A stretch of DNA of 64,000 nucleotides from NCBI GenBank assembly GCA_035048815.1, contig JAUCBN010000028.1:8425001-8489000 (forward strand). Reading direction: 5' to 3'. A program made the position numbers and the translations under genes. This document shows, in pieces, positions 33,331-45,691 of this stretch (position 1 is its first letter; each line of letters starts with the position of its first letter). The DNA comes from Abelmoschus esculentus. Its lineage: Eukaryota > Streptophyta > Magnoliopsida > Malvales > Malvaceae. Under the pieces are notes generated by a model. It saw nothing but the letters and a program-made list of their open reading frames with translations, was not told the origin of the DNA and ran no database searches.

Positions 33331-34506
33331 TGAGTTGATCAAACAAAGAAATTGGCGAAGAGGGGGGTGAATTGCCTTTTTTAAAAAATTTTGTTGGAAG
33401 ATTTTCGGTAAAAAGATGAAAATTTAAGGACACACGATTTATAGTGGTTCAAGCTTCAAAACAAGCTCTACATCCACTACCTTAGCTTCCACTAAGAAAT
33501 TTCAACCAACTCACTAATGAATTTCAACCTTTTTCTTGGTATAAGGGATAATCATTACAAACCAAATCAATCCTTCTACCCAAGGTTTGATTCAAACTCA
33601 CACAGTTATGAAAGAAAGAAAGGCAAATAAAGTATCTCTCAAATAGATGAATATTCTTTAATTACAACAAAAACACTCCCCAAACTCAAATAAAAAGTTT
33701 CAATGAATGTTACAAGAATTGGGTACAAAGATTTTCAATGAAGTGCTTTGAAGTTGGATTGGAATACTTGGATGTTGCTTGATGTGTCAAAAGTTGTTAA
33801 TGCTACTTGAAATGCTTCATTTTATAACATCTCTTTGATTTCTAGCCGTTGGAGTTGTTGGAGTTATAAATAAAGACGTTGAAGCTTCATCTTTTCACCA
33901 TAAATGCATTCTGCAACAACTAGTATCGAAAAAGGGCTACCTGTTTTGAAACAGACAACAAATAGAAAGAGACATTGTGCATTTAATAGAAGGTATCGAA
34001 ACAGCTTTCGATATTACGAGCAAACTATGCTCATTGGTATCGAAATGGGCCAACTACCATTTAAAGCTTAATTGACACCAACGGTCGAAACATTTAATGA
34101 TTAAAAGAGTCATTGAGAATTATAAAGGGTATCTATAATGATATCGAAATGCCTAATCATAATTTAAAAATATTTAAAAAATAAAAGCTCAGTTTTGAAA
34201 CAGGTTTTGAAACATTCCTTGACAGTTTAGTTTTGGTATTGAAACAAATTTCGATACTGATGAAGAACTTCAAGAACATTAGGTGAAAACTAAGAACATA
34301 TATCGATACCAGTTAAAGTGGCATTGAAACTCCTAGTTTGAAAACACTTAGAAAATAATTTTTATGTTCTTGGTTTTGACTTGAAATATAATTTTCGACT
34401 TAAGGACTTAAAAAATTAGATCAAAATAATCCTTAGAAATATTTGTTATATCAAAATCAATTTTAGTTTTACAGTTTGCTTTACATGGATAGGTGTGCTC
34501 ACATCA
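33331..34506 (-). repeat. Copia 5' LTR (SIRE/Maximus-like)
   Basis: Read on the minus strand, the LTR ends ...CAATTCACCCCCCTCTTCGCC...GATCAACTCA before the primer site, which is typical of SIRE-type LTR ends. The start is placed at TGATGTGAGCACACC (34506) from the TG rule only; the other LTR is off the window, so this end is uncertain. It contains many GTATCGAAA / TTTCGATAC words (33920-34320). Confidence 0.65.
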
Positions 34507-35159
34507 TAATACCCTCAATATTTGGTCTGTGACCAAAACGTACAAAATTAAAAGTTGATGATTTTTGTTTAGTAACTAAAATATAAAATTTTAAAGTTTG
34601 GTGAGTAGAGCGAAAAGTTGAGAAGAGTTCATGGTCGAATATAATAATTTTCTCATATATAATTTCATATTCGATAAATAAATAAAAAATTTGTTGCAAT
34701 CAGATTTTTTATATGGGATTTGTGTGAAAAGTTATAAAAGAATAAGTTCAAATATTTATTTTTGATTACTATTTGAATTAAAAATTTTATAGAAGTCTTA
34801 GGAAGACTCAAAGAACATGACATTATGGTTCTGAATATTTTTTATTGGTTTAGATTCGATTGAATCTAATATTTTGTGTGGTACATGAGTGACAATTTAA
34901 AGATATGATGATTTTATTAAAAAGATATATAGATTTATTAACGGTTAAATACTCATTTTACGTATACTTTATCAATATCTATATTCATGAAAAAGTATAA
35001 AGTATATGTGTTAACATATCATTCGTTATAATAAGGGGTTAAAATAATCATTTTTCCATTAAGGAGGTTATATGTATAAGATTAAATAATATTATTTGAA
35101 ATAAAAATAATGGAAAATATAAAAATTTTGGTTTCTTTCCTCCATTTTCATGGGGTTTC
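34507..35159. other. A/T-rich stretch without recognised content
   Basis: No coding frame beyond short chance ORFs and no repeat partner in the window that I can see. It is flanked by the copia LTR and an E-type LTR fragment. Confidence 0.5.
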
Positions 35160-35756
35160 AAGCTTTTTAAGAGTTTTTTCCTTTTCAATTTTTTCCTTTT
35201 TAAAAATTTTTAAGCTTGAGTTGAGCTAGTTGAAAATTGATAGAGTTGAAATGATCTAGCTGAGAGTGTTATGAGCTGAATTGAGTTAGGAGTTAAGCCT
35301 CTGAGCTACCTCGAGTTAAGATGAGCTGTGTGCACTCTCCTTTGAGTTTCTTCCGAGCTGAATATAACTCTCTTGAGCTTCTATCCTCTCTTGTACATGT
35401 GTCAAAACAAAGAAAACATATTTAGAGTATTGTAAACTTATTGAAAATATTCAAGTAAGCTATAAAACAATGAAACCTTATTGTTTAGACACACAATGAG
35501 CTGACATAAGAATGCAAACACACAAGTAAGCTAGAATACTTATTGAGAAACACATAGTACTTAGTATATACAATGCACACACTTATATACTTAATAAAAC
35601 TTATGCAAATACTACATGTTGTAAACTAAATTTTCTTAGGCACAAGCATATTAAAGGAATCAAAAAATTGTAAACACTTAAGAGAAAGAACTTCCCTGAA
35701 TTCTTTTACCTTAGAACGCATGATCATGGTTGGTGGTATAGTTGTGCTCACATCAC
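35160..35756 (-). repeat. E-type LTR fragment
   Basis: On the minus strand this starts TGATGTGAGCACAACTATAC at 35756 and follows the E-type LTRs (40286+ and 63766 leftwards) through the GTACTATGTGTTT block and the AGCTCA-rich part, losing similarity near 35160. Confidence 0.75.
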
Positions 35757-35921
35757 TATGTTAACTAGGGTATTTAGTACAAGCATCAAGATGGATAAAT
35801 TTATATATTTAAAAATATATTTAGGAAGACTTACGGTAAATCTACCTATTTTGTTTTACGGAACTGATAGTATTAAATTTTATGTGAAATATAATTTCTT
35901 TTACATGAAAAAAATGATTTT

Positions 35922-36078
35922 GTAACCAATAAGTGTTGGGTAAAATGGAAAAGAACATTTCTCTCCCAAGGAGAGGACTTGGGTTCAAACCTTGGTGAAG
36001 ATATTATTGGGAGGGAAAACCACGAATGCTGAAGATGAACCACTATAAAATGGTCATGTAATTTACCCAAAAAAATAT
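35922..36078 (+). mobile_element. Possible tRNA-derived SINE
   Basis: The candidate has a pol III B-box-like GGTTCAAACC at about 35992-36001 in ACTTGGGTTCAAACCTTGG, an upstream GTGTTGGGTAAAATGG that could be a worn A box, and ends AATTTACCCAAAAAAA. The size of about 155 bp and the tail fit plant SINEs. No target duplication could be defined. Confidence 0.4.
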
Positions 36079-36106
36079 ATGCATGATAGGGTATGAACTA
36101 TTCATG

Positions 36107-38706
36107 TGATCAAACTTTCCAATTGATATTGTAGAGAGAAACTTTGATTGTTCCGACTATAAATGCATGTAAGCCTTATCTTTCGAAGATATTAAGATAA
36201 AAAGTATAAAACCCAAACTTGAAGCAGTCTTTGAGTGTGGTATGAAAAAGTTTGAGAGATAAACCTAGAGAGGTTTGATAAGTCAAAAAGTCTAAAAAGA
36301 TCAAGTTTGAGAGATAAACTTACAAAGATAATTTTATAATCCAAATTGTGTGATTACATATGAAAATTCAAGTCCTATTTATCAAAAATAAAAAGTTGTT
36401 CGAAGGGATATATCCCCTCGAAAAAGTGGCTGAATAGTGTCCTTGGTGGTAGTCCAGTTGTTATTCCTTCCAAGAGTTGTTGCAACTTTTAGGTTTAAAA
36501 TTCCAGCCTACACCATCTTTAGTAATTTCGCTATATCTCAAGCTACCAAAATCAGATTGATGCAATTTGATAGAGGCTCTAGAGTCCTATTGGTTCCACA
36601 TTTGTAAGATTGTAGTATTTAAGATGTCGTTCCCATGAAGACTGTGTCAATTTTACTACTTCTTATAACTGTACTTAAGAAATTAAAAACACAAGTAATT
36701 AAATTGGTTTTAATTGCATTAACTAAACTATATTAATTTATAGAAAAGAATTAATTGAGAAGAACGAGGTTAAATTGAATGCTTTGTAGAGGAGAATTCA
36801 GCTATATTGTTAATCCACTAATTAATGCAATAAGGTTGAATTGCCACCTCGGCGGATCGCACAAAGGGTTGCCACAGCTGCCTAGGCGGGGGGTTATGCC
36901 TTATCGATAATTCAACTTTCCATAGTTTGACAGAGCAGCCGCATATGTTTCTTCCTTATCCCTAAGCGAAAAAAAACTATTGAAATCCCCGTATCTTGAT
37001 GATACCTCCCGGTGTTAATCAAGGGTAAATCACAACCTCACATACGTCTTGTTAGTCGTTGAAATCTGACCCGGATTAGTCAATGCTCATAAGCAAAGAC
37101 CGTATTCTCTTGTTTCATGAGCCTAACTCTCCCGATATTAGATAAATGGATAATTCTTTACATCCTTATCATCTCGAGCTCATATGCAAAAAAAGTTATA
37201 TACCTAGAAAGAATAAACTATGAAATAAGAATTGCATTAATAAATATCAATAACAATATAACCTTCCTCTCCATCAACTCCACAACAACCTAAACCAGCA
37301 AGGGAGTTTAAAACATATTGTGGTCGATGACTAAGGATAAGTTATGTGTGTAAACCGACTTCTTTTCCTCTAAACCTAAACCTAATGAGTGCCTTATATA
37401 GGCCAAGTCCCAAGTTGATATTTCCATGCAAGAAAAAAGTTCTAAACAAAAGAGAAGTCTAATTCCTAATTAAATTATATTAAATAAATCTTAATTCCTA
37501 AAATGTCTCTTCCCATGGTTTAGCTTGAGTTTGACTTCCTAACTGAGTTATTCTTCTTTCTTTGTCTTTCGGCATCCTTTCCTCATCCTGTTGAGCATCA
37601 CTTGTCGTATTTTTACGCTACAGTGACAGTCTTAAGAACGTTGCCGTGGCGAATGCTTCATTGCAATTCAGCATCTATTTTCTTCTTTGGCTCTTTTCTA
37701 TGATCTAGTTTCCTGTCTAAGAACGAAAACTATAAAACATATCTGTTTTATGCAAAATAATAAATAAATTCATAAAAATAGTATTTGAATGCTGAAATAT
37801 GAAAAATAATCAAAAATATCTATTATTGCTTTTAATTCTGTCTTTATTAGCAATAAATGAGTGGGGAAATGATTGAAAAATAGATGACTTTTAGGCACTC
37901 ATCACAATTAAATATTTATTAGAAATCTAAGAGATAGGGGAACAAAAGTAATAAAGACTCAAAAACCCATATATGCTTGTATCATGCACAACAGGGGCAT
38001 ACATTATGGTGGATGATTTTGGTGATGAATTTGTCCCTTGAAAACTTGAAACTCTTCGTTTTGGCACCCACTTGTTTTCTCTCCATGACTTAGTTTCCCA
38101 GGGGGATGATGGCCATACATGTTTCTTGGTGAAGGGTAGGTGAACTCTGGGTGTCGAGCTAGGAATGATAGTTGGTGGTAAGATATGCTTATCGAGCTTG
38201 GAGTTAGCTAGATTGAGCTGAGCTAGCTAGAGGGAACACTTAGCTAAATTTTGAAGTTTTTTGGGGTTGTCTTAGCTAGGTGAGCTACTCCTTTAGCTTT
38301 GTGAGCTCTCAGAGTATGTTCTTTTAGGTCCATGAGCTGGCTTGAGTCATTATTAGCTAATCCAAGCTGAATGAAAGTTTCTTTTGTTGAATCAAGTTGA
38401 ATCTTATCAGTATAAGTTGAATCGAGCTACCATAGAATATGTCCTTTGACCTTGTACCTATATAGAATAAAATAATTACTTAAATGAATATGTGTGAGCT
38501 GAAATAAATAAAACTAAGTCTAATTACATATCAGAGGCATGCTGTAAATATGTAAAAGATGTAATTCAGATGTTGTCAACACATGCATAGATATAAAGCA
38601 TAAATAAGTAAATAAAGAATGACGTTAAGGTAGAACTCCTTTTTCTTTTATGCTTGTGTAATAATATGGAAACATAGTGAATGTGAGCGGGAATATGCAT
38701 ACATCA
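36107..38706 (-). repeat. J element 3' LTR, interrupted by a solo LTR
   Basis: On the minus strand it starts TGATGTATGCATATTC at 38706 just after a pol C-terminal remnant and purine tract, and ends ...GGAAAGTTTGATCA at 36107. That end matches 60205-60260 (GTTGTAGAGAGAA, TTTGATTxxxCCGAC). About 1258 bp without the solo LTR at 36568-37904 and its target duplication. Confidence 0.6.
36568..37904 (-). repeat. Solo LTR, Athila type (E4-like)
   Basis: 1337 bp in reverse orientation, minus-strand start TGATGAGTGCCTAAAAG at 37904 and end CCTCTATCA at 36568. Perfect target duplication CAATT at 36563-36567 and 37905-37909. Inside are the family landmarks, including TATCTTGATGATACCTCCCGG (37000s) and CTCTCCCGATATTAG. 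No interior is present, so it arose by recombination between two LTRs. Confidence 0.85.
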
Positions 38707-38720
38707 TCCTTCCTTCTTTA
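38707..38720 (-). other. J polypurine tract and pol end
   Basis: On the minus strand TAAAGAAGGAAGGA directly precedes the LTR. The overlapping codons read LRTNHLKEG, the usual last residues of pol in one gypsy group. Confidence 0.6.
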
Positions 38721-39860
38721 AGGTGATTTGTCCTCAAAATGTAAGGTTTTTTTAGTGAATGGCTCCTGGTTGTAAGGGTGATCAAGTTCTTATGCTCGAA
38801 TGATGGAATAACTTTATTAAACCTTTGCTTTAACTAAATGCCTTCAAAAGGGTCTTTTTCAAAAAGTTATTCTAATTGTCTTTCTTTGAGATACCATTAG
38901 AAACATGTTCCGATTTGGAATAATTTTCTCTCAAAGAGTCATCAACTTATTCATCCCTTTGGTTTCCTTCTAAAGCATTACGCTCTTTAGAGTGTGGGTA
39001 TGTACTTGGATTCAAGTAATCACATCTTTTGGTATACAATTGAACCACACTTTAACTCGAATTATCATTCCCTTTGTGAAGGTACATATCTTTTAAACTC
39101 CTTAAATCTTTTTATCTTTCCAAATGATGTTCCTTGAGTAAGTGGATAGTAATCGCTTCATTCCCTTGAAAAGGTTTATTTTGATGCACCAAAGAGTCTC
39201 ATAATGAAAAAGGAACTTGTTATCATTAATTCGTAGGGTAACACCATGTTGGTGAATCACCTTGTTGCAAAAAAATCATGGTTAGAAAAAGAGAGACCTA
39301 TAACAAAATAGAAAGAAATTGTAAACTGCAGTGGATGTTTAAAGGGATTTGGTTGTTGAATTCTCTTCAAGATTGGCACGACACTTTTAATGTCAACAAT
39401 TGCAACTATTGAACATCAAATGTCACAACATTTGAAGTATCAAAAGACTTGTCTTGTGAATCTCCAAAAGTCATATCTAGTTGTACTTCAAATGACATGT
39501 CATTTTGTTCTTCAAAAGTCGTATTTCTTGAATCATCTCCTTCAAAAGATGTGTGTCTCTTGGATTATCATGTAAAACAGAAGAATAAGTAGTAAAAGTG
39601 GGGTTAAATAAAATGTGTTTCTTTCTCCTTTTTAATTTTCTCTTTTTCAACTCTGACTATTCTAACATCAACTTCTTGTTATTTACTTTTTCATTCTATC
39701 TCCAACTTCACTCTTAATTTTTTAAACACAATTTTTCTTTTCTTTTAATCTCTTAAACTTTCTCACTCTCTTTCATGGCTTCAGTGCTCTTTATCAAGTG
39801 AATTTGATACTTGTTAACTTATTTGGGAGATAGATGCACTAAGGTGATCTTTTTACCTTC
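38721..39860 (-). other. J interior, unrecognisable pol remnant
   Basis: This lies between the protease and the pol end of J, only 1.1 kb where several kb of RT, RNase H and integrase should be. No domain motif is visible on either strand. A block of imperfect repeats GACATGTC/TTTGAAG sits near 39390-39560. A large deletion is inferred. Confidence 0.5.
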
Positions 39861-40284
39861 GAAGGAATGAAAATCGATTGGTGAATCCATCATGGGTGGC
39901 TCGCTTGTCAAATTTCCATGATCTCCCGAGATAAAGATGACTTGTATTCATAGGCATTATATCGTACAAAATCTCATCTTTGTACCTTTCAATTCATAAT
40001 GACACAATTACTTGTTCTTATATCAAGAATGATTCTTCATCGTTTAACCATTACAAATAATAGGGGCTTGAATGCTTGGTCATCTTGAGTCATAACTTCT
40101 TCACCATTTAAGTGCTGATAAAATTTCTACAACTTCCACCATCTATGATAAACAAACACACATTATCGTGGACAGGAAAATGTGTATGAAAGATGTTTGA
40201 TCTTTGTTGATCATCTAGGCACGTCTTGGATCTCATTTTATCCTCTTCCCGAGGTTGTTTGATTATTGAAAGAATCTTGGACAT
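39861..40284 (-). pseudogene. J gag end and aspartic protease (broken)
   Basis: Minus strand from 40284: SKILSIIKQPREEDKMRSK, NIFHTHFPVHDNVCLFIIDG with the active site IIDGGSCRNF, then after a stop at about 40108 the frame goes on to YKDEILYDIMPMNTSHLYLG and RSWKFDKRATHDGFTNRFSF near 39870-39950. This is the retropepsin of a Ty3/gypsy group distinct from Athila (its active site is DGGS, not DLGAS). The gag before it is almost wholly missing; the upstream end is cut by the solo E-LTR at 40286. Confidence 0.78.
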
Positions 40285-43200
40285 GTGATGTGAGCACATC
40301 TATGGCACTAGCCATGATCATGTGTTTTATGGCAAAGAAATTCAGGGAAGTTCTTTTTCTTTCTTGTGCTACAATTCTAGATCCATTTGCAAATGTTTAT
40401 GACTTAGAATTTAGTCTTTATAATGTGTTACATGTTGATATGTGACATATTAGAATATACTACTTATTAGATATGTTTAAGTATGTATATATGATGTTAA
40501 GTATCTTTCAAGGATTGGATTGATAGTCTTTATATTGTTTCTAACTTATTTATAAGTTCATATGTGTTAATAAATAAGTTTGCAAGTGTTTTGTAACCCT
40601 CCTTAGCCCGGCCTAGACGAAACCGACACTAATGGGTTGCACGAGGAATATTAAACCAAACCCGCGAAGGTCTGATTCGATAAACAACCCTAAAACTATT
40701 ATATTTTATCTCTTTCTTTCTCTATCCTAGATGCGTAATTGTATTCCTACATGTCAAGGTCTCATACAAGGCATTAATGGAAACAATCCGATCATAAACA
40801 AGCATCTGATTAAACACTTAAGTAAATTAAGGACTAAAACATAAAACTTTTAAATTCTAATAAAAAAGTAGAAATTCTTTTCATCAAAGTTCAATTAAAC
40901 ATATGAGAATCCCTCACGGAAAATTTCAACTCAAATGGAGAATTCTAACTTCATCAATTGCATGTTTCACTAATTTAGGGACCAAAATGTAAATCTTTCA
41001 AACTATAAAGACTTCTTCCAAATTGAGTTAGCCATCTTGAAATTAAATCAACTTTATGCATCCATGTGAAATTTCAGCTCAAAATAACATTTGTAGATAC
41101 CCTAATTGAATAAAGAAAGATATTCGGGACTAAAATGTAATTTCCAACACTATCAATTTCTAGCAGCCAAAGGTTTCGAAACCTTTTATAAAGGTTTCGA
41201 AACTTTTTGAAAAAAGGTTTCGAAACTTCCTTGAAGGTTTCGAAATTTTTCACGTCTAGTAACTTTCCAGAATTGAAATTGCCCGCAAGGTTTCGAAAAT
41301 TTCCCTAAGGTTTGGAAACTTTAGGTCTGAAACCTAAAAATTCCATCACACTAGGTGAACATATTCGGCTCAAACACAACCGTCAATCCCTATTAACTAT
41401 ATGCATTAATCCTAAGCATAATTAGTAACATATAACACATGATTATCAACGTCAAGAACATCAAGCAAACTATAGGCGTGCTACTTAGAATATGATTAAA
41501 AATATAACGACCATGAAAGTACATGCTTCAACAATCCAAACATCACCATAGTTCATCAATTAACAATCCAGCAACATAGGTCTTATTTGAATATAAACCA
41601 AAGTCAAGTTCACACTCCTCACATAGGTTGGGTTTACACATTGCCAAGCCCCAACTTATTTGTCAAAACATACCGAATTTGAAGTAACCTTTCCCCTTGG
41701 TTTCCTTTCTCCGAATGTAGTCCCGTGTGTCTTTATTTTTCTGCAAGGATGAAAAGAGAGCTTAAGCAAACATGCTTAGTGAGGAAGCTCTACACAAGAT
41801 CATCAATGCAACTATTTAAAACCATAAAGAAACCATAGTTTGCAATGCATCATTAAAACACATGCATGCTTAACATTCCATGTCCATGTCTATAACATCA
41901 AATCACTTTCTTGAGTATGTTCAACATTATCAATACATTTCATGAATGATGCACAATGTTCTCTTTTAATCCATGTATGCATACTGGCTTCTAATGATCA
42001 CTTATTGTGAACCTTAAGTTCACCGAATACACGGATCTATTGTTAGAGACCATTAGTCTCGTCATAACACCAAGTCACCATTGACATGACACCAAGTCAC
42101 CATTGACATGACACGAAGTCGCCATTATAGCACTACCACGCACGATTAGACACATAGTCACCCTTATTACGTGTAGGCGGCTCTACCACGCACGATTGGA
42201 CACAAAGTCACCCATGTTACGTGTAGGCAATATTCTTTATTCCCAATAATGTTTATAGTGCACTTAATACAATCCTAATAACATGTCATTCGTATTCAAA
42301 TCTAAAGTTAGTGTCACTAAGCCAATATCATAATCAAATGTGCATGATAATTTGCTACTCATAATGCATGCATAATATGTTCACAAATGAACCAAATGTC
42401 ATGCCCAATGGCACCATCAATTTCAAGGCAAATAACCACTTAATATTCCAATTCATTTTCAGCTCATAATGCATCCATAATGTGCTCAACAAATGAACCG
42501 AAAGTCATGCCCAATGACACCTTTAATTTGAAGGCAAATAACCACATATATTCCAAATTCATTTTCCATGTTTTCCTTAACAATGTATGTCTTTTTAAAC
42601 CATGCATTTTCAGCAATTATCTCAAGCATGCACAAATTCAAAATCATGTTTATGCATTTCCAAAAATCTCATTGCATTACCAACATCAATGTCTTTACCA
42701 AATGTAGTCGAAGCTCATGTTAATATATCAAAAATATTTACTTCACTTACTCTTGAACTATAGAAAGTTTTCACACTCTTCCATAGTCTCAAAAACAGAA
42801 CCGTACCAATACGATTCGCTTTAAGTTCGAAAAACACTCACCGACAAGCAAAACGAACCTTCGCCGATGCTCCGATGGCAACGCCAATGCACCAGCCACT
42901 TATGCACCTTCTTGCACTACCTCTACATCATTAGAAACAGAGCATATTCACATCATAACATGCTCAAACCAGCAGCCACATCAAACCTCCACAAAATTCC
43001 CGAAAACTTAGTCAAAAAGATCGAAAACTAAGCCGAAACGCATTCGAACAATATCAGCCCAAAATCTAATGATTCTAACATCTAATCTACTTAAATTATG
43101 AACCAAAAACACATCTAAACCATCCTTGTACCCCCAGCAATATTAAAACATCTAAAACAGCCCCTAAAACAACCGAAAATCACCTTAAAACAACACCGAT

Positions 43201-43331
43201 TGCATTATTCCGGATTAAATTAATGTGCCTTCAATTGAAGACTCAATTAATCATTTAATTGACTTAATAACACAATTAAATTCATTTAATTATAGCATTG
43301 GATGAGATCAAAAAAGATTTCACAAAAACAT

Positions 43332-43606
43332 TGTCAGGGACCAATTTAGAAATAAGATTTTATTTGGGTCTCATGGTGTTATTTTCTCTATTTTATTTTT
43401 TAGTTAAACTTTGCCTTTCGATGCAAAGTGATTTAAAATGTAGTCTTGTTTTATTGTTCAGTTTTTATTGATGAAAATGAAATGAAATCTAGTCTTCCCC
43501 AATTTCTTCTTCTTCTACTCTACTATATTTTTGCTTCTATTCTCTATCCTTGCTCTAATCTTTATCTTCTCTTAATAATTATGTTCTTTAGATTCGTATC
43601 GTTACA
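43332..43606 (+). repeat. G left LTR
   Basis: 275 bp, TGTCAGGGACC to GTATCGTTACA. By eye about 15 substitutions and two 1-base gaps separate it from 45692-45968. Confidence 0.92.
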
Positions 43607-43608
43607 AA

Positions 43609-43621
43609 GGTATCCAGAGCC
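43609..43621 (+). other. G primer-binding site (initiator tRNA-Met type)
   Basis: GGTATCCAGAGCC, two bases after the LTR, differs from the standard GGTATCAGAGCC by one inserted C. Confidence 0.8.
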
Positions 43622-43633
43622 ACGTTCCCAGCC

Positions 43634-45655
43634 ATGGATGAAGATTACAGTTTGTTCTGTTATGGGTTAAAATCTTTATTCAATAGGTATTTTGCAAATC
43701 GAACCCTGTTGGTTATAATACACCAGGCGATTTATCCGATTACTCAAGAAGAGCTTCATAGAGTTTTCTCACCTTATGGGTCTGTGAAACAGATCAGTCC
43801 GTTTCCAAAATCAAGTGGCATTCAGTTCTTGATACAATATCAAGGTTATGGGGCTGTCGCAGCTAACAGTTCACTTCAGAGTCGTAACATCTATGATGGT
43901 TGTTGTTGGCTTGACATTAAGTTTTGGGATGATCCAAAGGTAATTGATCTTAAACTTGAATCTCAGTTAGAGAATTTAGGTGAACCAGAGATATTCGATA
44001 AAATATCTATGAGAGAAAATGAAATTAAAGATGATGAGAATATTGATGTGAAGTGTGATAATTTGAATATAGAATTTGAGATTAATTCAAAGCATGAGAC
44101 AATGATGGTCAGGGAGATAGATTATGTTGGTTTGAATAACCAAAGACCAAGAGTTACAGAGTTAGTGATGTGCTTGAATCATTCTTTGATAATGAACACC
44201 AATCAGATTAAAAAAACTAGAGATATTGTGCTAGAATCACCACCAATACAAGAAATGGTGTTAGATCCATGTACTGTGACTATAGACAAATCATATCATG
44301 ATTTGTATTGTTTTATTAAAGAAAAGAATTATATTGAGGTTTATGGGAATCGATTTTGGAAGCCATATTTAGAGAAGCATGTTGATGGAGAGTGCGAAAG
44401 GTGGAATATACCATTGGAGATTAAATCCAAAGATGGTAAAGTTATAATCTTTGATTCTGGTCATATTAATTACATTGTTGATGGTGCACAAGCAAAGGAA
44501 CCAATGAAAAAAATTAGTGATGCAGTAAAAATCGGCTTCATGGATATTTGAGGTTGGAGCAACCATTTAGTTTTTAAAAGGAAGGATCATGTTGTAATAC
44601 CAAATGCACGAGATTGGAATAAACCTTTAGACGATGATGTATTAAACATCCATTCCTATCTCTTACCTAGATTGATACACTGTAATGAATTTGGTTATCT
44701 TCTTTGTATTATTGGAATCAAAGGTGACTCTAGGTATCTTAATGGCAGAGAAATCATGGATATGTGGGATTGTATTTATGTGCTCAAAATTAGCTCAGTT
44801 CAAGTTTCAGAATACATATTCTTTAACTCATGGATATGTACGAATTTTATTTCTAGGATTGTTCTTTCTATGGATGATACATTTTGTAAGAGATACTCTT
44901 CTTGTATCTATCACTTATTTGGTGTCAACAAGGATCATATCTTTTGGTTGGTGTGTATCTCTGAATCGGATGAAGGGAATTATTGTGGGTTATCTTGTCA
45001 TATTAAATGTATTTTTCAATGTGAGAAGGTGAGAGTTATTGATCTTGGACAATTGATGCAGCTGGAAGGTAGTTATTGTTGTGCTTCTCGTGGTAAAGTG
45101 CCAAACATACTTGGATGTTGGAAGAAGAAACTAATGATGGCTAGGGAAGCTCTTCGCCTGGATGTCTTTTGTTATAGAATATATCTGAGTTGCAGGTTTT
45201 GCGATCAAATTTCTCAGCTTAAAGAATTGCATGAGTTTGTGAAAGATGTAAAGGCCAAAGTTGAAGTAAAAGTGAACCCTACGAATGGAAGTTATTCTAA
45301 AATGACACGAAAAATAGCGAGCATGCTTTTTGTTGCTGGTATGCAGATTGATTCAGTTCAGTACAACAACATTGTTGAATCAAATAGTAGTCAAATTCGA
45401 ATGTTGAATTCGTATTTGATTCAAAATATATCACTTCCTTTTGACTATGATCAACTTGATGAACCAATTAAAGTGTTTTTTGACCCTGGAGGTGGTAAGC
45501 TTGTACGCTTCGACATAGAAACTATGTTGTGGGTTCATATTTGGTTGTCAACCATTGTCGATATGGAAGCTATGTTGTTGGTTCATATTTGGTTGTCTAA
45601 GAGAGCATGGGGATACGTTTGGTCTAATCATCGAAAAAGGAGGATCTTGGTTTAA
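43634..45655 (+). pseudogene. G ORF: 673-codon frame with PTB-like RRM, one in-frame TGA
   Basis: ATG 43634 to TAA 45653-45655 is one frame with a single stop, TGA at 44549-44551 (codon 306); the 40 codons after it up to 44671 are open in the same frame. Residues about 20-100 form an RNA-recognition motif like those of polypyrimidine-tract-binding proteins: the RNP2-like LLVIIHQAIYPIT, VFSPYGSVKQI, the RNP1-like GIQFLIQYQGYGAV and NIYDGCCWLDIKFWDD. The rest (about 570 residues) I do not recognise; it is not gag, protease, RT or integrase. Near the end 16 codons are tandemly duplicated (ETMLWVHIWLS / EAMLLVHIWLS). The frame has no introns, so capture through spliced RNA is likely. It could be read as two proteins of 305 and about 328 residues, or be one gene broken by a recent stop. 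Confidence 0.75.
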
Positions 45656-45678
45656 TCCTTGAGGACAAGGATTAATTC

Positions 45679-45691
45679 GAGTAGGTAGATT
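45679..45691 (+). other. G polypurine tract (weak)
   Basis: GAGTAGGTAGATT just before the right LTR, preceded by TTGAGGACAAGGATTAATTC, a context common ahead of 3' LTRs in small plant elements. Confidence 0.5.

Noticed and set aside
35985..36005. tRNA gene from the B-box-like GGTTCAAACC
   Set aside because: No cloverleaf arms or acceptor stem can be formed; a SINE fragment is the better reading.
36840..36900. GC-rich patch as a gene promoter or CpG island
   Set aside because: It is the palindrome-rich part of an Athila-type solo LTR, also present in E2-E4.
41168..41330. Heat-shock elements in the LTR palindromes
   Set aside because: The GAA and TTC units do not have the 2-base spacing of the heat-shock consensus.
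42060..42235. CRISPR-like array
   Set aside because: Units are adjacent tandem repeats without unique spacers, in plant LTR sequence.
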